DNA from: Burkholderiales bacterium
Lineage (GTDB): Bacteria > Pseudomonadota > Gammaproteobacteria > Burkholderiales > Burkholderiaceae
DNA length: 8,463 nt
Direction: 5' to 3'
NCBI GenBank assembly: GCA_947371645.1
Contig: CANBQJ010000165.1
Coordinates: 1-8,463, forward strand
A program made the translations under genes and the position numbers. Under the pieces are notes generated by a model. That model made no database searches. It saw nothing but the letters and a program-made list of their open reading frames with translations, and was not told the DNA's origin. This document shows, one piece after another, positions 1-6,755 of this stretch (positions within the stretch are counted from its first letter, which is position 1; every line of letters starts with the position of its first letter).

Positions 1-1661
1 CGGTCAAAACCCAGGCCTTCACGCAAAATGCCGCCGCGCGCGGTTTCGAACACGGCCGCGTCCACGTCGGGGTGCATCAGCACGTTGCGGGCGCTCTTGG
101 GGCCGGAGCAATCGCCGCTGTCGATCTGGCGGCCGCTCACGTAGACGCCATCGGTGTTGGTCATGCCCACGCGCAGGCCGGAGGTGGCCAGCAGGTGCGC
201 GGCCAGGCGTGCGGTGGTGGTCTTGCCGTTGGTGCCGGTCACGGCCACGATGGGGATGCGTCCGTCGTCACCCGACTTGTACAGGTTGGCGATCACGGCC
301 TCGCCGACGTTGCGCCCTTTGCCGAAGGACGGCGACAGGTGCATGCGCAGGCCAGGCGCGGCGTTCACTTCGACAATGCCGCCGTTTTGCTCTTCCAGCG
401 GCTTGTGCACGCTTTCGGCCAGCACATCCACGCCGCAAATTTCCAGGCCGATGGTCTGGGCCGCGGCGATGGCGCGGGCGGCCACTTCCGGGTGCACGTC
501 GTCCGTCACGTCGGTGGCGGTGCCGCCGGTCGACAGGTTGGCGTTGTTGCGCAGGATGACGCGGCGGCCTTTCTCAGGCACCGAATCGGGCTTGAGGCCT
601 TGCACGTCCAGGCGCGCGATGGCGATGTCGTCGAAGCGGATCTTGGTGAGCGACGTGGCATGGCCTTCACCGCGGCGCGGGTCGGCGTTGACCTTGTCGA
701 CCAGTTCGCGCACGGTGTGCACGCCGTCACCGATGACATGGGGCGGGTCGCGGCGGGCGGCGGCCACCAGGCGGTCGCCCACCACCAGCATGCGGAAGTC
801 GTTGCCAGGCAGGTATTTTTCAACCATGACCTGGCCGATTTCTTCGGCGGCCTTGTAGGCGATGGCCAGGTGTTCACGGCTGACGATGTTGACCGTCACG
901 CCTTTGCCCTGGTTGCCGTCCTGCGGCTTGACCACCACGGGCAGGCCGATCTCTTCGGCCACGGCCCAGGCGTCGTCCACGCTGTCCACCGGGCGGCCGA
1001 TGGGCACGGGCACGCCGGCCGCAGCCAGCAGGCGCTTGGTGAGGTCTTTGTCTTGCGCGATGGACTCGGCCACGGCCGAGGTGTTGTCCACTTCGGCAGC
1101 CCAGATGCGGCGCTGCTTGGCACCCCAGCCGAACTGCACCAGGCTGCCCTGGGTGAGGCGGCGCCAGGGGATGCCACGCACCTGCGCGGCGGTGACGATG
1201 GAGCCGGTGCTGGGGCCCAGGCGCACGTCTTCGTCCAGCTCGCGCAACTCGGCCAACGCGGCATCCACGTCAAAGGTCTGGGTGCCCAGCGCTGCGGCCA
1301 CCAGCTGCTGCGCGTGCTCGAAGGCCTTGCGGCCCACGGACTCTTCGCTGTACTCCACGACCACCTGGTAGGTGCCCGCTTCCACCGTGACCGCCGTGCG
1401 GCTGAAGGTGACGGGGCAGCCGGCCTGGGCTTGGAGCGCCAGGCTGGCCGCCTCCAGCACATGGGCCAGCGAGATCTGACCGGGGCGGCCATCGGGGCGC
1501 AAGGGGCCCAGGGTGGGGAAAAGTTTGCGCAGCGCGTCTTCGAACCCGGACAGGTTCTCCAACATGCGCTCGGCGGGTTCACAGCTCACAACGGCCTCGA
1601 TGGCCGTGTGGCGGCTCCACAGGTTGGGGCCGCGCAGGGCCCGGATGCGTGAGACTTCCAT
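1..1661 (-). CDS. cphA: Cyanophycin synthetase, Mur-competent copy (3' end cut by the window edge)
   Basis: Cytoplasmic enzyme that builds cyanophycin from Asp and Arg with ATP. In the family, the ATP-grasp domain adds Asp to the backbone and the Mur-ligase-like domain adds Arg to each Asp side chain. I translated 553 codons from ATG 1661 down to base 1; the rest lies outside. Seen: N-terminal RALRGPNLW (about residues 8-16); ATP-grasp with KPQDGNQGKG from K245 and EVNAAPG from E431; then a Mur domain opening with GRIPIVAVTG, an intact P-loop GTNGKTT (G476-T482), and TDGVY (503-507). Odd: the N-terminal hydrolase motif HxxEH of typical CphA reads H67-V-L-E70-A71, and the preceding EEHxC / GGF segment is missing. 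The ATP-grasp loop has NQGKG where the upstream copy has NHGRG. The start overlaps the upstream cphA stop by one base and has only a weak Shine-Dalgarno, so translation is probably coupled. The family call is very secure. Confidence 0.95.
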   Translation of the reverse strand, partial: MEVSRIRALRGPNLWSRHTAIEAVVSCEPAERMLENLSGFEDALRKLFPTLGPLRPDGRPGQISLAHVLEAASLALQAQAGCPVTFSRTAVTVEAGTYQVVVEYSEESVGRKAFEHAQQLVAAALGTQTFDVDAALAELRELDEDVRLGPSTGSIVTAAQVRGIPWRRLTQGSLVQFGWGAKQRRIWAAEVDNTSAVAESIAQDKDLTKRLLAAAGVPVPIGRPVDSVDDAWAVAEEIGLPVVVKPQDGNQGKGVTVNIVSREHLAIAYKAAEEIGQVMVEKYLPGNDFRMLVVGDRLVAAARRDPPHVIGDGVHTVRELVDKVNADPRRGEGHATSLTKIRFDDIAIARLDVQGLKPDSVPEKGRRVILRNNANLSTGGTATDVTDDVHPEVAARAIAAAQTIGLEICGVDVLAESVHKPLEEQNGGIVEVNAAPGLRMHLSPSFGKGRNVGEAVIANLYKSGDDGRIPIVAVTGTNGKTTTARLAAHLLATSGLRVGMTNTDGVYVSGRQIDSGDCSGPKSARNVLMHPDVDAAVFETARGGILREGLGFD

Positions 1662-1663
1662 CA
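1659..1663 (-). other. TGATG stop/start overlap between the two cphA genes
   Basis: Read on the minus strand, the upstream cphA stop TGA (1663-1661) shares its A with the ATG (1661-1659) of the downstream cphA. The bases before this ATG hold only a weak GAG match to a Shine-Dalgarno. Reinitiation or coupled translation is the natural reading, and would tie the amounts of the two synthetases together. Confidence 0.9.
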
Positions 1664-3874
1664 GCTGTTTCTCGTCGGGTCGAAGGTTTCCAGGCCGGCG
1701 GCGATCAGGTCCGGGGCGAGCCCCGAAGCCCAGGCCACGGCCACGGCGGCCAGCAGGTACTTGACGCTGGCGCCCGGCACGGACTGGTCGGCGGCGCCGC
1801 CGGTCATGCGGCGGGCGGCGGCGCTGTTGAGGTCGGCGCAGCGCACCGGCATGTGGCCGTTGTGGGTCAGCAGCACGTGGTGGCCTTCCACCGAGACCGT
1901 GCGGCCACCCTGGGCACGGTGGGCCACCATGGCCGGGTTGAGGTGGTCGGTGTCATAGAAGATGACCTCGCCATCGCACAGGCTGGCCATCTCCACCAGG
2001 CGATCGTCGGCGGCATTCAGCACGGCCACGCCATCGGGCAGCACCACATCGACCTGGGTGCGCAGCACCTTGAACATCTGGCCGGCTTCGTGGATGTCGT
2101 GCTGTGCCAGCGCGGCGTCCACCGGGGCTTCGGAGCCCAGCAGGTCGGTCACCACGCCGACGGCGCAGCGGTCGTAGGCCAGGCCGTCGTTGAGGATGCT
2201 GGCGGCGCCGTTTTCCAGCACCACCGCGTTGACCTCGCGGTTCATCAGCACGCGCTGGCCCGCCGCCCAGTTGGCGCGGTCGCCCGATTCGATGCGGCGG
2301 TTGCGCAAAAACAGGCCGTCGCGGCAGGCCACGCCCACATGGCGGCCGCTCAGGTGCAGCAGCCAGCCGATCAGGCGGGCGATGTTGCTGGTGCCCTGCG
2401 AGCCAGCCACACCGATGATGGGCACGCGGCCACTGGCGTCTTCGTCAAACAGGTGGTCGACGATGGCCTTGCCCACCGGGCGGGGCAGGCCTTCGGCGGG
2501 CTTGAGGTGCATCAAGAGGCCAGGGCCGGCGTTCACCTCGACGATGGCGCCACCCTGTGCGGCCAGGGGCTTGGAGATGTCTTCGGCCACCACGTCCACA
2601 CCGGCGATGTCCAGGCCGACCACGCGGGCAGCCAGGCCCACCAGGTAGGCGACATCGGGGTGGACGTCGTCGGTGCAGTCCAGGGCCACGTTGCCATTGC
2701 GCTGGATGAGCACCCGGCGGCCAGCCACCGGCACCGACTGGGGCGTCAGGCCCTGGCGTTGCAAGTCGAGCTGCACCACGTCGTCGTGGTCGATGACGAC
2801 CAGGTTGAGCGGGAAGTCTTCGGTGGTGCCGCGGCGGGGGTCGGTGTTGAGCTGGCTGTTGATCAGCTCGACCACGGTCGCCTGGCCGTCGCCGGTGATC
2901 CAGGCGCTTTCGCCCCGCGCCGCCGCCACGACCTTGCCGCCCACCACCAGCAGGCGGTGTTCGTCACCCCGGATGTGGCGCTCGACCAGCACCTCGGAGC
3001 CGTGCTGCTGGGCCAGCTTGAAGGCGCTTTCCACGTCTTCGCGGGTGCTGAGGTCCAGCGAGACGCCCCGGCCATGGTTGCCGTCGGTGGGCTTGACCAC
3101 CACAGGCAGGCCGATGTCTTCAGCGGCTTCCCAGGCGTCTTCAACGGTGGTGACCACCTGGCCTTCGGGCACGGGCACGCCGCAGGATTTGAGCAGGGAC
3201 TTGGTGAGGTCCTTGTCGCGGGAAATGCCTTCGGCGATGGCGCTGGTCAGGTCGGTTTCGGCCGTCCAGATGCGGCGCTGCGCGGCGCCGTAACCCAGTT
3301 GGACCAGGTTGCCTTCGTTGAGGCGGATGTGCGGGATGCGCCGGTCGGTCGCGGCGCCCACGATGGCGGCGGTGGACGGGCCCAGGTAGAAGTCGTCGAT
3401 GTTGCCGCGCACTTCTTCAACCGCCTTGGCCAGGTCGAAGGCTTCGTCGTTGACGGCCGCCATCAGCAGGGCGTGGCCGCAACGCAGTGCCGTGCGGGCG
3501 ACTTGTTCGTCACGGGCGCGGAAGACCATGCGGTAGACACCGCGCTGCGAGGTGCTGCGGGTCTGGCCAAAACCGGTGGGCATGCCCGCCAGGTTCAGCA
3601 GTTCGATGACCACGTGCTCCAGGATGTGCCCGGCCCAGGTGCCTTCATGCAGGCGCTGGATGAAGCCGCCACGTTCACCCACACCGCAGTGGTGTTCTTC
3701 CAGGGCTGGCAGCATGGCCACCAGGCGGGGGGTGAAGCCGGGCAGCAGGTTGGAGGGGAAATCCTCCAGCTCGCCGATGTCCAGCCAGACTTCGAGCACG
3801 GGACGGTAAGTCCAGATGTTGGGGCCGCGCAGGTAGTTGATGCGCAGCAGTTGGATGTCGTTCTTCTTGCTCAT
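1661..3874 (-). CDS. cphA: Cyanophycin synthetase paralogue with degenerate, truncated Mur domain
   Basis: First gene of the tandem pair, 737 residues, against roughly 870-900 for full cyanobacterial CphA. N-terminal domain: YLRGPNIW (14-21), EEHHC (59-63), GGF (69-71) and HxxEH at H83, E86, H87. This motif is tied in cyanobacterial CphA1 to a hydrolase site that trims polymer into primers. The ATP-grasp domain is intact, with KPTDGNHGRG (261-270) and EVNAGPG (446-452). The Mur-like domain starts near G482, but its P-loop reads GSQGTSN (491-497): the ATP-binding lysine is lost. ETARGGIL of the sister copy is LENGAASIL here. The protein ends at ETFDPTRNS, where Mur C-terminal domains normally begin. 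Inference: it adds Asp or ready-made beta-Asp-Arg, as cyanobacterial CphA2 does, or supports the sister enzyme. ATG 3874 gives the family-typical N-terminus. An in-frame ATG at 3940, with GAGG nine bases upstream, would add 22 residues and cannot be excluded. Confidence 0.94.
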   Translation of the reverse strand: MSKKNDIQLLRINYLRGPNIWTYRPVLEVWLDIGELEDFPSNLLPGFTPRLVAMLPALEEHHCGVGERGGFIQRLHEGTWAGHILEHVVIELLNLAGMPTGFGQTRSTSQRGVYRMVFRARDEQVARTALRCGHALLMAAVNDEAFDLAKAVEEVRGNIDDFYLGPSTAAIVGAATDRRIPHIRLNEGNLVQLGYGAAQRRIWTAETDLTSAIAEGISRDKDLTKSLLKSCGVPVPEGQVVTTVEDAWEAAEDIGLPVVVKPTDGNHGRGVSLDLSTREDVESAFKLAQQHGSEVLVERHIRGDEHRLLVVGGKVVAAARGESAWITGDGQATVVELINSQLNTDPRRGTTEDFPLNLVVIDHDDVVQLDLQRQGLTPQSVPVAGRRVLIQRNGNVALDCTDDVHPDVAYLVGLAARVVGLDIAGVDVVAEDISKPLAAQGGAIVEVNAGPGLLMHLKPAEGLPRPVGKAIVDHLFDEDASGRVPIIGVAGSQGTSNIARLIGWLLHLSGRHVGVACRDGLFLRNRRIESGDRANWAAGQRVLMNREVNAVVLENGAASILNDGLAYDRCAVGVVTDLLGSEAPVDAALAQHDIHEAGQMFKVLRTQVDVVLPDGVAVLNAADDRLVEMASLCDGEVIFYDTDHLNPAMVAHRAQGGRTVSVEGHHVLLTHNGHMPVRCADLNSAAARRMTGGAADQSVPGASVKYLLAAVAVAWASGLAPDLIAAGLETFDPTRNS

Positions 3875-4000
3875 GTCCAGCGGGAGTAATGCATCCTCAA
3901 CAGGTGTCGGGACCGGCTGGGTTCGGATCAAACCCGCCATTGTGCGCGACCTCACACCGAGGCTTGGGCGAAAATGGCGGCTTGCGCGATCTGGACACCC
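3875..4000. promoter_or_regulatory. Divergent intergenic region between cphA and the exporter operon
   Basis: This 126 bp gap separates the minus-strand cphA pair from the plus-strand exporter operon and must carry, or lie next to, the promoters for both unless transcription enters from outside. I see no convincing -35/-10 pair in either direction. It holds a perfect 8 bp inverted repeat, CCGCCATT (3934-3941) and AATGGCGG (3973-3980), and a direct repeat TGCGCGA (3943-3949 and 3983-3989). Alternative in-frame starts on both sides fall inside it (ATG 3940 on minus, ATG 3974 on plus), so the true untranslated region may be much shorter. Confidence 0.5.
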
Positions 4001-6280
4001 ATGCACCATCACCCTCAAGTTGACGACACAGGACGACCCTCCGAGGCCCGGCCTTCCAGCAACAACATGCCGCTGGCTGCAGATGAAAACGTTCTGGGCA
4101 GCGTTCGCGTTGACTTGGATGCCCAACTTCGCTTCGGCGAGACCGATCTGGCGCTCACCAACCAGAGGCTGCTGGCACGCGATGCCGGCCAAAACGGCAC
4201 CGATGGCTGGAATAGCTGGCCGTTGAGCACAGATTTGAGCCTGAAGCACGCCGACCACGCGGGCGTGGGCACCCTGGAGCTGCACACCGAGGATGCGGGG
4301 GGCAGCCGCCTGCTGGCCCAGTGGCGCTTCACCCTGGCCGTTCAGGTGCCCGTCTTGCGCATGGCGGAACAGTTCGACCGCCAGTTGCTGCTGTTGCGCA
4401 CCGGCAGTGCCCCGGAAGAAGACACCGCCGGACAGTGCCCCAGCTGCAAGGCCCAGCTGCCGCCCGACACCGACGAGTGCCCCGTGTGCAGCCGCGAGCT
4501 GGAAACACCGCCGTCCACCTGGGTGCTGCTGCGCCTGTGGCGCTTTGCCAGGCCCTACCAGGGGCAGCTGGCGGCCGGCTTCGGGCTGACGCTGGCGTCC
4601 ACCGCCGCCACCCTGGTCCCGCCGTACCTGAGCATCCCGCTGATGGACAAGGTGCTGATCCCCTTCCAGAACGGACAGCAGATCGACCACAGCCTGGTGG
4701 GCCTGATCCTGGGCGGGCTGCTGCTCTCTGCCCTGCTGGCCTGGGGCTTGAGTTGGGCGCGCACCTACCTGCTGGCCCTGGTGTCGGAGCGCATCGCGGC
4801 CGATTTGCGCACCACCACCTTCGAGCACCTGCTGGGGCTGTCGCTGGACTACTTCGGCTCCAAGCGCACGGGCGATCTGATGTCGCGCGTGGGCTCGGAG
4901 ACCGACCGCATCAGCGTGTTCCTGTCCATGCACGCGCTCGACTTCGCCACCGACGTGCTGATGATCTCGATGACGGCGCTCATCTTGCTGTCCATCAACC
5001 CCTGGCTGGCCGTGGTCACCCTCATCCCCCTGCCCTTCATCGCCTGGCTGATCCACCTGGTGCGCGACCGCCTGCGCACCGGCTTCGAGAAGATCGATCG
5101 CATCTGGGGCGAGGTCACCAACGTGCTGGCCGATACCATCCCAGGTATCCGCGTGGTGAAGGCTTTTGCCCAGGAAAGCCGTGAAGCCCGCCGCTTCAAG
5201 GAAGCCAACCATTTCAACCTGGAGATCAACGACAAGCTCAACAAGACCTGGTCGCTGTTCTCGCCGACCGTGGCGCTGTTGACCGAGATCGGCCTGCTGG
5301 TGGTCTGGGGCTTCGGCATCTGGCTGGTGTCACACCAGCAGATCACGGTGGGTGTGCTCACGGCCTTCATTGCCTACATCGGGCGCTTCTACGGCCGGCT
5401 GGATTCCATGAGCCGCATCGTGTCGGTGACGCAGAAGGCCGCAGCCGGCGCCAAGCGCATCTTCGACATCCTGGACCACGTCAGCAGCGTGCCGGAGCCT
5501 GCGCAGCCCGTGAAGCTGGCCCATGTGCAAGGTGCCATCAGCATGGACAGCATCGGCTTTCGCTACGGCAGCCGCTCTGTCATCCGTGGGCTGAGCCTGG
5601 ACATCCGCCCCGGCGAGATGATCGGCCTGGTGGGCCACAGCGGCTCGGGCAAGTCCACGCTGGTGAACCTGCTGTGCCGCTTCTACGACGTCACCGATGG
5701 TTCGATCTCGGTGGACGGGGTGGACATCCGCCGCATCGGTGTGGCCGATTTTCGCCGCCACATCGGCCTGGTGCTGCAAGAGCCCTTCCTCTTCTTTGGC
5801 ACCATCGCCGAGAACATCGCCTACGGCAAGCCGGACGCCAGCCGCGAAGAGATCGTGGCGGCCGCGCGCGCCGCCCATGCCCACGAGTTCATCCTGCGCC
5901 TGCCGCAGGGGTATGACTCGCTGGTGGGCGAGCGCGGCCAGGGCCTCTCAGGTGGCGAGCGCCAGCGCATCAGCATCGCGCGGGCGCTGCTCATTGACCC
6001 GCGCATCCTGATCCTGGACGAGGCCACTTCGGCCGTGGACACCGAGACCGAGAAGGAAATCCAGCGCGCGCTGGACAACCTGGTCCAGGGCCGCACCACG
6101 ATCGCCATCGCCCACCGCCTGTCCACCCTGCGCAAGGCCGACCGCCTGGTGGTGATGGACCGCGGGCAGGTGGTGGAGGTGGGCTCGCACGAAGAGCTGA
6201 TGGCCAAGGGCGGCGCCTACTGGCGCCTGTACGACGCGCAGGCCCGCAAGGCCGAACAAGACAAGCTCCTGGAGGCATGA
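4001..6280 (+). CDS. Cyanophycin-associated ABC exporter, fused TMD-NBD with N-terminal zinc ribbon
   Basis: Half-size ABC exporter (membrane domain plus ATPase), 759 residues from ATG 4001, probably a homodimer in the inner membrane. Order: residues about 25-135, a soluble mostly beta segment with LTNQRLL and a W-x-L pattern, PH-like in style; a zinc ribbon CPSC...CPVC (C146, C149, C160, C163); an exporter membrane domain from about 175 to 490 with several long hydrophobic stretches; and an ATPase domain with Walker [10 protein letters not shown] (545-553), Q-loop LQEPF, signature LSGGERQR (from 649), Walker B ILILDEA with catalytic Glu 674, and H-loop His 705. All ATPase motifs are intact. 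The family is known to neighbour cyanophycin synthetase genes; its substrate is unknown to me. The N-terminal extension and zinc ribbon are not usual for MsbA-type exporters. The start is uncertain: ATG 3974 (GAGG 12 bases upstream) and ATG 4067 are also in frame. Confidence 0.92.
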   Translation: MHHHPQVDDTGRPSEARPSSNNMPLAADENVLGSVRVDLDAQLRFGETDLALTNQRLLARDAGQNGTDGWNSWPLSTDLSLKHADHAGVGTLELHTEDAGGSRLLAQWRFTLAVQVPVLRMAEQFDRQLLLLRTGSAPEEDTAGQCPSCKAQLPPDTDECPVCSRELETPPSTWVLLRLWRFARPYQGQLAAGFGLTLASTAATLVPPYLSIPLMDKVLIPFQNGQQIDHSLVGLILGGLLLSALLAWGLSWARTYLLALVSERIAADLRTTTFEHLLGLSLDYFGSKRTGDLMSRVGSETDRISVFLSMHALDFATDVLMISMTALILLSINPWLAVVTLIPLPFIAWLIHLVRDRLRTGFEKIDRIWGEVTNVLADTIPGIRVVKAFAQESREARRFKEANHFNLEINDKLNKTWSLFSPTVALLTEIGLLVVWGFGIWLVSHQQITVGVLTAFIAYIGRFYGRLDSMSRIVSVTQKAAAGAKRIFDILDHVSSVPEPAQPVKLAHVQGAISMDSIGFRYGSRSVIRGLSLDIRPGEMIGLVGHSGSGKSTLVNLLCRFYDVTDGSISVDGVDIRRIGVADFRRHIGLVLQEPFLFFGTIAENIAYGKPDASREEIVAAARAAHAHEFILRLPQGYDSLVGERGQGLSGGERQRISIARALLIDPRILILDEATSAVDTETEKEIQRALDNLVQGRTTIAIAHRLSTLRKADRLVVMDRGQVVEVGSHEELMAKGGAYWRLYDAQARKAEQDKLLEA
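6271..6275 (+). promoter_or_regulatory. Ribosome binding site of the DUF1854 gene
   Basis: GGAGG lies six bases before ATG 6282 and sits inside the last codons of the exporter gene. It is the strongest Shine-Dalgarno seen in the window and fixes the DUF1854 start. Confidence 0.85.
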
Positions 6281-6281
6281 C

Positions 6282-6755
6282 ATGAGCACCCACCTCAACT
6301 GGACCTTGCACCGCAACCCCGCCGGCCGCCTGGTGTTCACCGACGCCACCGGCCTGGCCCATGAAGGCGTCACGCCCGTGCGCGCCTTCCCGCTGACGGC
6401 GCCTGAACAAGGCTTGTCCATCGTGGGCGCCGATGGCCACGAGTTGCTGTGGCTGGACCACGTGAACCAGCTGCCCGAATCGGCACGCGGCCTGCTTCTG
6501 GATGAACTGGCGGTGCGAGAGTTCGCGCCGAACATCCAGCAGGTGTTGAGCGTGTCCACCTTCTCCACGCCCAGCACCTGGGAGGTTGCCACCGACCGCG
6601 GCCCCACGCGCTTCGTCCTCAAGTCGGAAGACGACATCCGCCGCCTGCCGCAAGGCAAGCTGCTGATCACCGCAGGGCATGGCCTGACCTTCATGGTGCC
6701 CGACCGTTTCGCGCTGGACCGCCAGTCGCGCAAGTTGCTGGAGCGCTTCCTTTGA
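6282..6755 (+). CDS. DUF1854 family protein associated with cyanophycin metabolism
   Basis: A small soluble protein of 157 residues with no signal peptide or membrane segment. It matches the DUF1854 family as I recall it: GRLVFTDATG (about 15-24), HEGVTPVRAFPL (27-38), a central ELLWLDHVNQLP, then LAVREFAPNIQQV, WEVATDRGPTRFVLKSEDDIRRLP and a C-terminal LDRQSRKLLERF. The family's molecular function is not known; it is found beside cyanophycin synthetase and the exporter type encoded just upstream. It starts one base after the exporter stop, with its own strong GGAGG, and its stop overlaps the next gene's start, so all three are almost surely one transcript. The alternation of short beta-like stretches and the DDIR motif suggest a compact alpha/beta fold, perhaps an adaptor of the exporter. 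That role is inference from gene order alone. Confidence 0.9.
   Translation: MSTHLNWTLHRNPAGRLVFTDATGLAHEGVTPVRAFPLTAPEQGLSIVGADGHELLWLDHVNQLPESARGLLLDELAVREFAPNIQQVLSVSTFSTPSTWEVATDRGPTRFVLKSEDDIRRLPQGKLLITAGHGLTFMVPDRFALDRQSRKLLERFL
6740..6743 (+). promoter_or_regulatory. Ribosome binding site deciding the TTG start of the radical SAM gene
   Basis: GGAG ends eight bases before TTG 6752, inside the final codons of the DUF1854 gene. It supports the TTG start over the first in-frame ATG (6845), which has no such site and would remove the first strand of the N-terminal domain. Confidence 0.7.

Noticed and set aside
72..1652. Long open frame on the plus strand opposite the downstream cphA, rich in His, Gly, Ala and Val
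   Set aside because: It is antisense to a clear cyanophycin synthetase and has the low-complexity composition produced by reading GC-rich codons on the wrong strand.
2384..2404. The degenerate P-loop as a sign of a pseudogene
   Set aside because: The frame is open over 737 codons, the ATP-grasp and N-terminal motifs are intact, and the gene is coupled to its neighbour, so the protein is most likely made and functional.
1649..3889. A 746-residue plus-strand open frame opposite the upstream cphA
   Set aside because: Same reason: a GC-driven antisense shadow with no recognisable domain. The minus strand encodes conserved ATP-grasp motifs throughout.
3941..5212. In-frame upstream extension of the 737-residue CphA by several hundred residues
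   Set aside because: The extension runs antisense through the ABC exporter gene and is Gln/Gly/Arg-rich shadow sequence. CphA homologues begin near the RGPNIW motif, so the start belongs at 3874 or at most 3940.
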